64,000 nt of DNA, taken from NCBI GenBank assembly GCA_039888615.1, contig JBDQQS010000009.1; one strand, 5' to 3'. Below the pieces are notes generated by a model. It did not search any database and was not told the origin of the DNA. It saw only the letters and a list, made by a program, of their open reading frames with translations. Numbering within the stretch: the stretch's first letter is position 1; each line of letters opens with the position of its first letter. Shown here one piece after another: positions 33,622 through 42,115 of the stretch. The DNA comes from Flavimaribacter sp039888615. GTDB taxonomy: Bacteria > Pseudomonadota > Alphaproteobacteria > Rhizobiales > Rhizobiaceae. Made by a program: the position numbers and the translations under genes.

Positions 33622-35409
33622 TCAGTTACGCGGTTCCTCCGGCTGGCCGAACACCCTGTTGATCAGGCGCATCGCATAGGAGCGAATTCGACGCTCCGGC
33701 AAAGGCGAAAGGACAAGCCCGACCTCTTCGACCTCGCCTCTCTCCGACAGCGATCTTACGACAAGATCGACGGGCCCAAGCGTCAATCTGTCGCCCGGGA
33801 CCGGATGATCCTGGAACTCATGCATGATGAGTTCGCCGATGGCGCGGTCGGGGCTGGCTCCGAGCGTTATCCCGTATTCGTGCTCGATCTCGCTGACCGT
33901 CGCGCCGGCTTTCAGGGCGAAGTGGCCGTAAATCTCCGGATCGGTCATATCCGCGGGCCTGGCGTAAACCGCGTCAAGAAGACGCACCTGGCGCGGCGTG
34001 GCGAACAAGTAGACGCGGTCGTTCGGCTGGAGCGGTCCCGCCGCATGGACGGAGTGCGCCTGGCCGTCGCGCTGTATGAGCAGCGGACGCGCCCATCGCG
34101 GAACGCGACTGCCTTTTCCGATCGTGCTGTCGGGATGGATACGGTATCCCACGAGCTCGACATCGGCCTTGCCCGGCAGGTCGAGTTCGATGCGGTCGAC
34201 GAGACCCACTTGCGGTTGAGAGAGAAGGCGGAGGCGACGCGCCGCAAAGCTGATGGTCCAGCCCTGCGTCAGCAGCGAAACCAGCACGATGACGAAGACC
34301 ACGTTGAAGAAGAACTGGCCGTCCGGCACGCCGCCGATGCCGGGTAGAATGGCGAGCAGGATGGAAACGGCGCCGCGCAATCCCACCCAGCCGACGAAGG
34401 CGATTTCGCGCCACGAGAAGCGAAACGGCGCAAGGCAGATCCAGACCGCCAGCGGGCGGGCGATCAGGATCAGAAAGGCGGCCGCCATCAGGCTCGGCGC
34501 CAGCACCGTCTCGAATTCCGAGGGTGTGGCGAGCAGACCGAGGGTCAGGAACATGCCGATCTGCGCCAGCCAGGTCATGCCGATCTGGAACCGGCGAATT
34601 CTGGCTTCGAAACGAACGCGCGCATTGCCGGCGACAAGTCCAGCGACGTAGGCGGCGAGGAATCCGCTGCCGCCGACGAGCCCTGTCGCGGCGAAGAGGA
34701 CCAGCGCGCCTGCGACCGCCGCAATCGGATAGAGACCCTGATCAAGATCGCGAAGCACGCGAAGCAGAAGCACGATCAGGCCCCCGCCGACGACGCCCAG
34801 CACCAGTCCCAGACCGATCTGCAGGCCGAAGGTGACGGCCAATGACGGGATCGCCAGCGTTTTCAGTCCGCCGGCGGCGGCAAGTTCGACGAGGACGGCC
34901 GTGAGGAAGATCGCCATCGGATCGTTTGCGCCCGATTCGATCTCGAGGGTGGAGCGGATTCGCTCGCGAATGGTGATGCCGCCGACGCGAAGCAGAAAGA
35001 ACACGGCGGCGGCGTCGGTGGACGCGACGATGGCGCCGAGCAGCAATCCTTCGCTCCACTGCGCTCCGAAAATCACCTTGAATCCCGCGCCGACTATGAG
35101 AGTGGTCAGCACGACGCCTACGGTCGCCAGCGTCAGGGCAGGAGCCGCCGCCACACGATAGCTTCTCAGCGACGTTGAAAAGCCGCTGTCGAAGAGAATT
35201 ATGGCAAGCGCCAGCGAGCCGATAAAATAGGCCGTGCTTCCGCTGTCGAACTCGATCCCGAGTATCCCGTCCTCTCCGGCGAGAAGGCCAATCGCAAGGA
35301 ACACCAGCAGCAAGGGGGCGCCGATGCGCTGCGAGATCAGACTCGTGAGCGCACTGAGCGTGATCAATGCGGCTCCGATCAGAATAGCGAGATTGATCTC
35401 ATCGAACAT
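33622..35409 (-). CDS. CPA1-type potassium/proton antiporter
   Basis: A 595-residue protein with about twelve transmembrane helices of the Na+/H+ exchanger fold (residues 1-390), including the FLAIGLLAGEDGILGIEF start and the ion-binding IESGANDPMAIFLTAVLVE, then a cytosolic RCK_C/TrkA-C domain (ELDLPGKADVELVGYRI to YLFATPRQVRLL) and a C-terminal CorC/HlyC-type domain (LKAGATVSEIEHEYGITLG to LVVRSLSERGEVEEVGLVL). This arrangement is that of NhaP2/CvrA, which exports K+ under nucleotide control. The leader upstream holds a hairpin followed by T-rich sequence on the same strand. Confidence 0.9.
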   Translation of the reverse strand: MFDEINLAILIGAALITLSALTSLISQRIGAPLLLVFLAIGLLAGEDGILGIEFDSGSTAYFIGSLALAIILFDSGFSTSLRSYRVAAAPALTLATVGVVLTTLIVGAGFKVIFGAQWSEGLLLGAIVASTDAAAVFFLLRVGGITIRERIRSTLEIESGANDPMAIFLTAVLVELAAAGGLKTLAIPSLAVTFGLQIGLGLVLGVVGGGLIVLLLRVLRDLDQGLYPIAAVAGALVLFAATGLVGGSGFLAAYVAGLVAGNARVRFEARIRRFQIGMTWLAQIGMFLTLGLLATPSEFETVLAPSLMAAAFLILIARPLAVWICLAPFRFSWREIAFVGWVGLRGAVSILLAILPGIGGVPDGQFFFNVVFVIVLVSLLTQGWTISFAARRLRLLSQPQVGLVDRIELDLPGKADVELVGYRIHPDSTIGKGSRVPRWARPLLIQRDGQAHSVHAAGPLQPNDRVYLFATPRQVRLLDAVYARPADMTDPEIYGHFALKAGATVSEIEHEYGITLGASPDRAIGELIMHEFQDHPVPGDRLTLGPVDLVVRSLSERGEVEEVGLVLSPLPERRIRSYAMRLINRVFGQPEEPRN

Positions 35410-35462
35410 GCGTTTGGAACTCCGGACTCCCTCTGTGCAGATACTTTCAACGGCGGAGAAAA

Positions 35463-35498
35463 CAACCGCCTGACCTGCGTTATTCTGACAGGCGGTTG
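35463..35498 (-). terminator. Probable intrinsic terminator downstream of the 140-residue membrane protein gene
   Basis: A perfect 10-base-pair stem CAACCGCCTG/CAGGCGGTTG with a 16-base loop. On the minus strand it is followed by TTTTCTC. It lies 150 bases after the end of the gene at 35649 and 54 bases before the antiporter start, so it could instead act in the antiporter leader. Confidence 0.65.
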
Positions 35499-35648
35499 CA
35501 AAGGCGCGCCATTTAACCGGCTTGCCACAATCGCGTCACCCGGTTCGTCGACAGGATGTGCGAAACAGCACCGGAAAGAACGCGGTCTTGCCTGTCAGGC
35601 CAAACGGCATGGGGAAGCGCGCACGACCCCCGCCGATCCTGTTTGGCC

Positions 35649-36071
35649 TTACTTCCTCAACTCCTCGACAGCATCGCGGCGGACATGGAATATCCAGCTG
35701 TTCCTGCGACGTACGTCCTCGAAAACCTGCTGGTCCTCCTTTGCGAGTTCGATCAGCTTTTCGGCGTTTCCTTTCCTTGTCGCGAGAAAGATGATCGCTC
35801 CGACTATCAGCCCGATCATGAAATACCACCAGTCATCCAGGATGCTGGCAAGGACTGAGACCAGGACGACCAGAACGGAAACAATGGTCCAGATCGTGTC
35901 TGGCGAGGATGCGACGGGGCGCTGCAGCTTTGCGCGCAGGGCGTCCGACTGGACAAGGATATCCGCTACGTCCGGCCGTATGCCGAGCTTCAATTTCCCG
36001 GACTTCAGAAGTTCCATCGCCCTCTCGTAGGAGAAATCAAGGTCACTGTCGCTGATATATGGCACGGGCAT
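35649..36071 (-). CDS. Hypothetical protein with two central membrane helices
   Basis: A 140-residue protein with a soluble N-terminus (YERAMELLKSGKLKLGIRPD), two adjacent transmembrane helices (TIWTIVSVLVVLVSVLASIL and WYFMIGLIVGAIIFLATR) and a charged C-terminal helix (EKLIELAKEDQQVFEDVRRR). No family recognised. An AAAAGGA box sits close to the ATG; the GTG two codons later gives better spacing. It is apparently monocistronic, with a hairpin terminator 150 bases downstream. Base composition is like the surrounding core genes. Confidence 0.6.
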   Translation of the reverse strand: MPVPYISDSDLDFSYERAMELLKSGKLKLGIRPDVADILVQSDALRAKLQRPVASSPDTIWTIVSVLVVLVSVLASILDDWWYFMIGLIVGAIIFLATRKGNAEKLIELAKEDQQVFEDVRRRNSWIFHVRRDAVEELRK

Positions 36072-36371
36072 TTCCTTTTAGAGTTCCGGATGCCGAATCT
36101 TCCGATCGCAAATTTATAGTCTCTTCGCGAAAGCTGTTTTGGGAGCAAAAAATATTTTTAAGTCGGCGCACAAGTTATGAAAACCGAAAGTAAAAAAGAA
36201 ATTGCATACGGGACGTGTCATTTTGAAAGCCGACCTGTGCATGAAGGCGACTTCGACCGGGCTGCGCAGCGGGTTCACGTGGCCATTGCCGCAAACGCCG
36301 TGCGTTGCTAGATACTGCGTCAAGACAACGGGGAAGGCTACTGCGTTGACCGGGTTTGGCTTGGCCGGGCC
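36072..36371. other. AT-rich intergenic stretch upstream of the acyl-CoA synthetase gene
   Basis: 300 bases between divergent genes. The left half is noticeably AT-rich (A and T runs around 36155-36200), which would suit promoters for both flanking genes. A 44-codon reading at 36177-36311 on the plus strand has no ribosome site and is not considered a gene. No clear promoter pair or hairpin was identified. Confidence 0.5.
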
Positions 36372-38054
36372 ATGACAGTCCTCTTTTCCCATGAGGATCG
36401 TGCTGTCGCCATGCTTCTTGAAAACAGTGACTACGTCACACTGATCGAAGGTTTTCGCTGGGACATCCCCGAGCGTTTCAATATCGGCGCAGCGGTGTGC
36501 GATGTCTGGGCGGAGCGCGATCCTGACCGGGTGTGCCTCTACTATTACCGGCCGGACGGTCCGCCCGACAGGCTGACCTACGGCGCGATGAAGCGGCGGT
36601 CCGACGCGGTGGCCGCGGGACTTGCGGCAAGGGGCGTTCGCGCCGGCGACCGGGTGGCGCTGCTTCTGCCGCAGCGCTTTGAGACCGCGATCGCCCATAT
36701 CGCGATCTACAAGCTCGGCGCGATCGCCGTGCCGCTTGCCTCGCTCTTCGGAACAGAGGCGCTGCAATACCGGTTGGCGAGCGCCGGCGCGAAGGCGGTG
36801 ATCACAGACCGGGCCGGCTTCGAGAAAATCACCGAAATCCGCGATACGCTTGATGCGCTCGACATTGTCGTGTCGGTGGACGGCTGCGACGGCGCCGTGG
36901 ACTATGCGGACCTTGCCAACGCGGAAAACGGCGGGTTTCTTGCTGTCGACACGCGCGCCGACGACCCGGCGCTGATGATCTTCACGTCCGGCACCACCGG
37001 CCCCCCGAAAGGCGCGCTGCACGGGCACCGGGTGCTTCTCGGCCATCTGCCGGGCGTGCAGTTTCCCCATGAATTCCTCCCGCAGCCGGGAGACCGGTTC
37101 TGGACGCCGGCCGACTGGGCCTGGGCGGGCGGACTGTTGAACGTGCTTTTGCCGTCGCTCTATTTCGGCGTACCGGTCGTCGCCTCCCGGGCGCAGAAAT
37201 TCGATCCGGCGACGGCGTATCGCATCATGGAAGAGATGGAGGTTCGCAACGCCTTCATCCCGCCGACGGCCCTGCGCATGTTGAGAACCGTCGAAAAGCC
37301 GCGGGAAAGATTCGATCTGAAGCTGCGGACCATCGGCTCGGGTGGGGAATCGCTCGGCCGCGAAACCTTCGAATGGGCGAAGGCGGAGCTCGGCATCGTG
37401 ATCAACGAGTTCTACGGCCAGACGGAATGCAATCTGGTTTTGTCGTCTTGCGCGGCGATCGGGGTGAGCCGCATTGGCGCAATCGGCAAGCCTGTGCCGG
37501 GCCACCGCGTGGCGATCGTCGACGAGGAAGGCAATCGGGCGCCGCCCGGAACGCCGGGGCAGATTGCGGTGATGCGTCCCGATCCGGTGATGTTCCTGGA
37601 ATACTGGAACAACCCCCAGGCCACGGCCGCCAAATTCATCGGCGACTGGATGCTGACGGGAGACCAGGGGATTGCGGACGAGGACGGCTATATCGCGTTT
37701 TTCGGTCGCGACGACGACGTCATCACCTCGGCCGGCTACCGGATCGGCCCCGGCGAAATCGAGGACTGCCTGACCGGGCACCCGGCGGTGGCGCTGGCGG
37801 CGGCCGTGGGCAAGCCCGATCCGGTGCGCACCGAGATCGTCAAGGCCTATATCGTGCTGAAGCCGGGATTTCGGGAAAGCCACGCGCTTGCCGGCGAAAT
37901 CCAGGACTGGGTGAAGATGCGGCTCTCGGCGCATGAATATCCGCGCGAGGTGGAATTCGTGGACGCGATGCCGCTGACGACGACCGGCAAGGTCGTGCGG
38001 CGGGAGTTGAGAGACCGGGCGCAGAGGGAAACGCGCAGCTTCGATCCGCGATAG
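36372..38054 (+). CDS. AMP-binding acyl-CoA synthetase
   Basis: About 547-560 residues of the ANL superfamily, making acyl-CoA from a carboxylic acid, ATP and CoA. The phosphate-binding loop is MIFTSGTTGPPKGALHGH, the adenine motif is NEFYGQTECNLV, the hinge region is TGDQGIADEDGYIAFFGRDD with DVITSAGYRIGPGEIE, and the C-terminal catalytic lysine is in LTTTGKVVRREL. It is closest in layout to medium-chain acyl-CoA or acetyl-CoA synthetase-like enzymes, but the substrate is open. The start may be 36372 or the ATG at 36411, where the family N-terminus (MLLENSDYVTLIEGFRWDIP) begins. A very long open frame lies antisense to the whole gene. Confidence 0.9.
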   Translation: MTVLFSHEDRAVAMLLENSDYVTLIEGFRWDIPERFNIGAAVCDVWAERDPDRVCLYYYRPDGPPDRLTYGAMKRRSDAVAAGLAARGVRAGDRVALLLPQRFETAIAHIAIYKLGAIAVPLASLFGTEALQYRLASAGAKAVITDRAGFEKITEIRDTLDALDIVVSVDGCDGAVDYADLANAENGGFLAVDTRADDPALMIFTSGTTGPPKGALHGHRVLLGHLPGVQFPHEFLPQPGDRFWTPADWAWAGGLLNVLLPSLYFGVPVVASRAQKFDPATAYRIMEEMEVRNAFIPPTALRMLRTVEKPRERFDLKLRTIGSGGESLGRETFEWAKAELGIVINEFYGQTECNLVLSSCAAIGVSRIGAIGKPVPGHRVAIVDEEGNRAPPGTPGQIAVMRPDPVMFLEYWNNPQATAAKFIGDWMLTGDQGIADEDGYIAFFGRDDDVITSAGYRIGPGEIEDCLTGHPAVALAAAVGKPDPVRTEIVKAYIVLKPGFRESHALAGEIQDWVKMRLSAHEYPREVEFVDAMPLTTTGKVVRRELRDRAQRETRSFDPR

Positions 38055-38858
38055 GGGCGGCGGCTGGCCCCGACAGGGCGGCCGGCAAGCCGTCTGAGAG
38101 GCGCTGAAGCCGCGCTTGCGGTCGGGCGTGAGTGGCGCGGACGCGAATTTCGCCGTTTCTTCAGACGAAATCTGGCTTTGTTTCGGGAATTCGGGATTTT
38201 GCGGGTCGTCCGGTGCGTCCGGCGGCGGGGATTCGGCTTCCACGGGGCAATCAATCCAGGCCTTGAACGCCTTTTTCCGCCGGGCGCGGGCTTCGTTGCG
38301 ATAGCGCCTCAGCAGACGGCCGGGATCTTCCAGGCGGCGCGCGGCGCGCGGATCGACGAGCGCGGTGATGAGGCGCATTACGCGGCGGTCTTCCATGCGC
38401 GTGAGGGATTCGCCCGCGAGCGCCCGCTTCATCAGCTCCGCGTCGTCGCAATGGTCCGGGTACGGCGCGGCCAGGTTCACGCCGGTTTCAAAGTCTCTGA
38501 GCGCGCGTTCGCAGGATTCAAGCCTGGCTTCGGCTTCCGCCAGCGCCAGGGCGCGGAAGCTGCGCTCGTCGCAGGGGATGAAATCGGCAAGCGTCAGGTC
38601 GGGCCGGCCGAGAATGATGCGGAGCCACAGGCCGACGCGCGCCTTGTCAGGCTTCGCGGTCGCGCCGTGCCGGCGGGCGTTGCCGGAAACGATGGCCTTG
38701 CCGGCTGGTGTTCTGGGGCCTGTGCTCTTGGCAGAGTTCGCCCGGTTGCGGCGGGCGATGTGATCCGCCGTCATTGCATGGCCGGATCGAAGGCTTGCGA
38801 CAGAGTCTGCAGGCTGGACGCCACGGCGATACCTCATACGGATGGGGGCTGGTTTCAT
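38055..38858 (-). CDS. 'KSTGPRT' motif protein with no stop before the neighbouring gene
   Basis: A reading frame from ATG 38858 (alternatives 38837 and 38774) with the recurring bacterial motif RRNRANSAKSTGPRTPAGKA followed by NARRHGATAKPDKARVG, then an alpha-helical, Ala/Arg/Glu-rich part (SFRALALAEAEARLESCERA, RRVMRLITALVDPRAARRLE, LRRYRNEARARRKKAFKAW) and a Pro/Asp-rich tail. The motif is widespread in proteobacterial proteins of unknown function. No in-frame stop occurs before 38055; the frame continues antisense through the entire acyl-CoA synthetase gene to 36114, so the natural C-terminus is unclear and may have been lost. The right boundary given here is where overlap with the neighbour begins. 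Confidence 0.5.
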
Positions 38859-39023
38859 AACACGGATAGCGGGAAAATGCAAGGTTGTTCGTGTTTTGTT
38901 CTTAGTCTGTGTATCGAATCTTCGCGTGATTGACTGATAATTGAAACCGTACATATGGTTCGAACTCTGACCTTGGAGATGGTTTATGCGGGCAACGAGA
39001 CAATTTCTGGAGCACTCAAATTG

Positions 39024-40016
39024 ATGTCGAAGCGTACAATAGACATACGCCGCGAGGCGGCAGGGCAGATGCAGGTGGGTACGCTTGAGGAAGGCTCCAT
39101 AACTGGCTTAGTCGAGTTTGGCGATCGCTTTCTAATCGTCAAAGAAAAGGCCGTTTATGAGTTTATTATGGCTGACAAGATTGACCCTGATCGCAACAAT
39201 GAGAGAATTCCCAACTCTCAGCAACGTATCTTCAAAGTCGGATCGAATGACCCCGTAATAGGGCACACGCTTTTAACTGCCGACACTCTATTCAATCCTA
39301 AGTTTTTGCCTGACACGTTTGATCGCGAGAAAGCAATGGATGCTGCCTTGCGGCTCACGAATGACTTAGTAGCTATGCGGGATGAGCAGCGGAAGCTACT
39401 GAAAGAGATAGAAATAGATGTTGCTGATGCCGCTACAAAGCCTTTCAACTCTGGCTTTGCAATTCCCGCAATAATGGATTTGGAACCGCGCTGCAAAACT
39501 GTTGTACAACGTGCAGATCATATTACTATTGCCGTGCTCGACATTGCTAGGCTGTTTTTCGGTTCACAGATAACGCACGCCGATTCGTTGTCGAAGTTTG
39601 CCGAATCGGAATTTGAAGAAGAAGACCAATTCCGTATTTTCAGCGAACAGGCTGTTCCGTTGCTCCGACTAATTCGGGAGTCACGCAATGCAGTCGAGCA
39701 TCACAAGCCAGCTAAGCGAGCTGTATTCGCAAATTTCCAAATGAATTCTGAGGGAAAACTTGTGCGACCTCAGTTTGAATTGATTCATCCGCAATTCCCC
39801 CAACCAACAACCGACCTTGTCGAGTTTTTCGGATATTTGATTGAGGAGTTGTCAACATTGTTTGAGACATTTGTCGCCTTGTGTTGCGGCTACTACGCAC
39901 AGTTCGACAAATTTATCATTGCAGTTGTCAGCCAAGACAAAGCTCGACGTCGCAGTCCACACGTCCGATACTCTTATGCGTTGGCAATTAATGGTGAGTG
40001 GGCACCTCTGAGTTGA
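39024..40016 (+). CDS. Hypothetical protein with a HEPN-like RNxxxH motif
   Basis: About 330 residues (353 if read from 38955). The base composition is visibly AT-richer and the codon use less GC-biased than in flanking core genes, suggesting transfer. The N-terminal 150 residues show no motif I recognise. The C-terminal half is helical and contains LLRLIRESRNAVEHHKPAKR, with R221, N222, H226 and H227 matching the Rx4-6H signature (polar residue after Arg) of HEPN ribonuclease domains, framed by hydrophobic helices (HITIAVLDIARLFFG and LVEFFGYLIEELSTLFETFV). HEPN membership is an inference. The ATG at 39024 follows TGGAG; a possible promoter (TTGACT at 38930, TATGGT at 38954) also favours it. 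It converges on the DUF2971 gene. Confidence 0.6.
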   Translation: MSKRTIDIRREAAGQMQVGTLEEGSITGLVEFGDRFLIVKEKAVYEFIMADKIDPDRNNERIPNSQQRIFKVGSNDPVIGHTLLTADTLFNPKFLPDTFDREKAMDAALRLTNDLVAMRDEQRKLLKEIEIDVADAATKPFNSGFAIPAIMDLEPRCKTVVQRADHITIAVLDIARLFFGSQITHADSLSKFAESEFEEEDQFRIFSEQAVPLLRLIRESRNAVEHHKPAKRAVFANFQMNSEGKLVRPQFELIHPQFPQPTTDLVEFFGYLIEELSTLFETFVALCCGYYAQFDKFIIAVVSQDKARRRSPHVRYSYALAINGEWAPLS

Positions 40017-40087
40017 TCAATTTTTTACATTAGCAGCATTTGACCCGCGCTGCGAAACTCCCTCCTGACTTCACATGCATTCCGTAT

Positions 40088-40747
40088 CTACCAGAGAGCA
40101 CTATCTTTCTGTCGCACAATCTCGAACCGCTGAAATGCCAATCGAGACTGGAAGATTTCCACTTTCTTGTTGGCAATTTCTGCTCTCACCTCAGAGACTG
40201 TAATTTTAGAACTTGGCCCCACGATCACTTCTTTGAGTTGCATTGAACTAGAGAAAGGGTGAAAGACGATTTTATTTATTGAAACTTGTCCTGAAAACGT
40301 AACCAATAATCGGACCTCTTCTTCATAGCTCCAGTGGATGAATTTCGTAGCAAAAAGATCGATCATCTGATCTTCTCCGACATATGCGAAGAAGTTTTCA
40401 GGGGTTAAATTTGGATAAAGCCTTTCGGAGACGTACCGCACATCGACGAAGATACTAGGATCAACATCGAAACCATAGGCGACACCCGTATGGTTCTTGG
40501 CATAGTGCGACCACATTACAGGATTTCGCCAGGTTCTACAAAAACAAAGTAACCCGTGCTGTTTGTCCATATCTGCGAGCCAAGTTCGGAACTGGCGCCG
40601 TATTGTCTTGTTCCTTTGGCTGAAGGATGCCAATTCGTATGGATCGTTGCACAGGGAGAATCTAGAAACTTTCAGATGCTTCTTACGCAGATTGTCTAAT
40701 GCGTACTCTGGCGGTGTGAAGTAGTATACTCGCTTCATAGGTTTCAT
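40088..40747 (-). CDS. DUF2971 family protein
   Basis: About 219 residues matching the DUF2971 pattern: YYFTPPEYALDNLRKKHLKV, then SLCNDPYEL, the cysteine/histidine block CFCRTWRNPVMWSHYAKNH with GVAYGFDVD, and WSYEEEVRLL. The function is unknown; members are scattered in accessory islands and some carry enzyme-like conserved His, Arg and Glu residues as seen here. ATG 40747 has GGAGGG five bases upstream. AT-rich composition matches its convergent neighbour, so the pair looks imported together. Confidence 0.82.
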   Translation of the reverse strand: MKPMKRVYYFTPPEYALDNLRKKHLKVSRFSLCNDPYELASFSQRNKTIRRQFRTWLADMDKQHGLLCFCRTWRNPVMWSHYAKNHTGVAYGFDVDPSIFVDVRYVSERLYPNLTPENFFAYVGEDQMIDLFATKFIHWSYEEEVRLLVTFSGQVSINKIVFHPFSSSMQLKEVIVGPSSKITVSEVRAEIANKKVEIFQSRLAFQRFEIVRQKDSALW

Positions 40748-40982
40748 CATTGCCCTCCACCCACTGAACTGCCATGGAACAAGCAATAGCAATTTCCTGA
40801 GTGACGCAGACAAATTATGTCCGCAATTGGGTTATCGCAGACAAGATCCCATCCGAATCCCGCCCATCTCTGGCTGCGCCTCGGCATGTACACTGGTGAT
40901 TGAAACATTCATAAAGCAAGAAAGCAAAGCGCTATCAGGTGCGCGCCGCCCGCGCATTTCTTATGCGGTCAGGAGTTGAGCC

Positions 40983-41330
40983 ATGAACAATGTGATGTCT
41001 TACAAGGGGTATTCCGCCCGCGTCGAATATGATGACGAAGACGGTATTTTGTTCGCCCGGATCGCTGGCATTCGCGATGGCGTCGGGTTTCACGCCAACA
41101 GCGTCGAGGAATTGCGGACGGCGTTTCGTGACGCGGTGGACGATTACATCGACACATGCGCAAAGGTCGGCAAGGAACCGCAGAAACCCTATTCGGGCAA
41201 GATGATGTTTCGCGTGGACCCGGAAGTTCACCGCAAGGCGTCGCTGGCGGCGGAAATCTCCGGAAAGAGCCTCAATCAATGGGCCGAAGAGACGCTCGCC
41301 AAGGCGGCGGATTTACCCAATTCAGAGTAG
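40983..41330 (+). CDS. HicB family antitoxin, no HicA partner seen
   Basis: A 115-residue HicB of the longer type: an N-terminal partial RNase H-like fold (YKGYSARVEYDDEDGILFAR, GFHANSVEELRTAFRDAVDD) and a C-terminal ribbon-helix-helix (FRVDPEVHRKASLAAEISGK then SLNQWAEETL) for operator binding. AGGAG lies 7 bases upstream of the ATG. The usual hicA toxin gene (about 180 bases) is not found on either side: the 235 bases upstream to the DUF2971 start and the downstream spacer have no HicA-like frame. It may be an orphan regulator or the remnant of a pair. Confidence 0.88.
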   Translation: MNNVMSYKGYSARVEYDDEDGILFARIAGIRDGVGFHANSVEELRTAFRDAVDDYIDTCAKVGKEPQKPYSGKMMFRVDPEVHRKASLAAEISGKSLNQWAEETLAKAADLPNSE

Positions 41331-41343
41331 GGAGCACCTGCCT

Positions 41344-41412
41344 TTCTCCTTCCGCGCCGCGGACGCGGCGCCGCTGGATTGCGGGTCAGGCCCGCAATGA
41401 GGGCAGGGGGGA
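41344..41412 (+). repeat. Direct repeat, left copy, flanking the BrnT/XRE pair
   Basis: About 69 bases beginning TTCTCCT and ending in a G-rich tract, matching 42187-42255 in the same orientation with roughly four mismatches. It contains a small palindrome CGCCGCG-GA-CGCGGCG and the family A hairpin at 41378-41398. It starts 14 bases after the hicB stop. Confidence 0.88.
41378..41398. repeat. Palindromic repeat, family A (copy 2)
   Basis: ATTGCGGG-TCAGG-CCCGCAAT: an 8-base-pair perfect stem with a 5-base loop, followed by GAGGG. It is identical to the copy at 42221 and differs from that at 11031 by one compensated stem pair and one loop base. Confidence 0.88.
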
Positions 41413-41482
41413 GGGTCCGTTGAAAACAGCAAGGCCATAGGCGAGGCGGATGTTGTATCGGACAGCCTCTCTTCGCCACTTC

Positions 41483-41503
41483 ATACCGCACTTGACGCGG
41501 TAT
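41483..41503. repeat. Palindromic repeat, family C (copy 1)
   Basis: ATACCGC-ACTTGAC-GCGGTAT, a 7-base-pair stem. It shares the CTTGAC loop with the copy at 57546-57566; the third stem pair is A-T here and C-G there. Confidence 0.75.
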
Positions 41504-41604
41504 TCCGCGCCGGGGTTCAGCAGATGACAGCGCGCGTGGACGCATCTTCCGCGCCGCGCATCGAGTGCGTGTCATCAGGGCAGGCTTGCGACCAGGATCG
41601 TCTC

Positions 41605-41883
41605 TTAAGCCACGGCCTTCGCCACCATGTCGGGATGCCGGGCGATCACGCGCACATAGGCGATTGCGAAGTCGGGGGCGGTCGCCCGCGCCTGCTCCCA
41701 ATCCCGCAGCGTGCCGACGGGAACCCGAAAACGGCTGGCGAATTCGGCTTGCGACAAGCCCAATCCGGTCCGCGTCTTGCGGATCAGCCGGGCGCGTTGG
41801 GCGCGGTCGAGCGCATCCGCCGTCACGTCGAAATCTTCCGCATCCGACGGATCAGCAGGAAGAATGATATTCTTTTTCTTCAC
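41605..41883 (-). CDS. XRE-type antitoxin paired with BrnT
   Basis: About 92 residues: a charged N-terminus (KKKNIILPADPSDAEDFDVT) and a C-terminal helix-turn-helix of the XRE type (GLSQAEFASRFRVPVGTLRD then WEQARATAP). The GTG start at 41883 has an AAGGAG box 8 bases upstream. It overlaps the 3' end of the brnT-like toxin gene by 32 bases, the tight toxin-then-antitoxin layout of BrnT systems, although the classical BrnA is a ribbon-helix-helix protein. It should neutralise the toxin and autoregulate the operon. Confidence 0.85.
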   Translation of the reverse strand: MKKKNIILPADPSDAEDFDVTADALDRAQRARLIRKTRTGLGLSQAEFASRFRVPVGTLRDWEQARATAPDFAIAYVRVIARHPDMVAKAVA

Positions 41884-42112
41884 CGTTGTTGCTCCTTCTA
41901 ACGGAAATGAAGCGGGGCAAATCATCCCGCCAGACAAACACGCCGGTAAACAGTTTCTCGTCGACCATGCCAATCACCTTGAACCGTTCCTCGCCATCCT
42001 GCTTGCGGATGGAGGGAATGATCAGATGGTTGTCGTCCTCGAAGATCGTGTTGCCGAACGCCAGTGACAGCTTGTGCTTGAGCACAATCGAACCTGTTTT
42101 CCATGTGCACAA
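41852..42112 (-). CDS. brnT: BrnT family RNase toxin, unusual start
   Basis: An 86-residue frame matching BrnT over most of its length: LKHKLSLAFGNTIFEDDNHL corresponds to the canonical KHG...F...FxDP segment, then DGEERFKVIGMVDEKLFTGV, FVWRDDLPRFISVRRSN and EKEYHSSC. BrnT is a RelE-fold ribonuclease. The N-terminus is odd: no ATG is in frame, the only upstream candidate is TTG at 42112, and the stretch between the Trp and the KH is about three residues shorter than usual and lacks the acidic residue after Trp. The toxin may be weakly translated or decaying; the antitoxin has a normal ribosome site. Confidence 0.78.
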   Translation of the reverse strand: MCTWKTGSIVLKHKLSLAFGNTIFEDDNHLIIPSIRKQDGEERFKVIGMVDEKLFTGVFVWRDDLPRFISVRRSNNGEEKEYHSSC

Positions 42113-42115
42113 ATA

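Noticed and set aside
36177..36311. A 44-codon plus-strand reading frame in the AT-rich gap before the acyl-CoA synthetase gene
   Set aside because: No ribosome binding site, no recognisable product, and part of it covers what should be promoter DNA.
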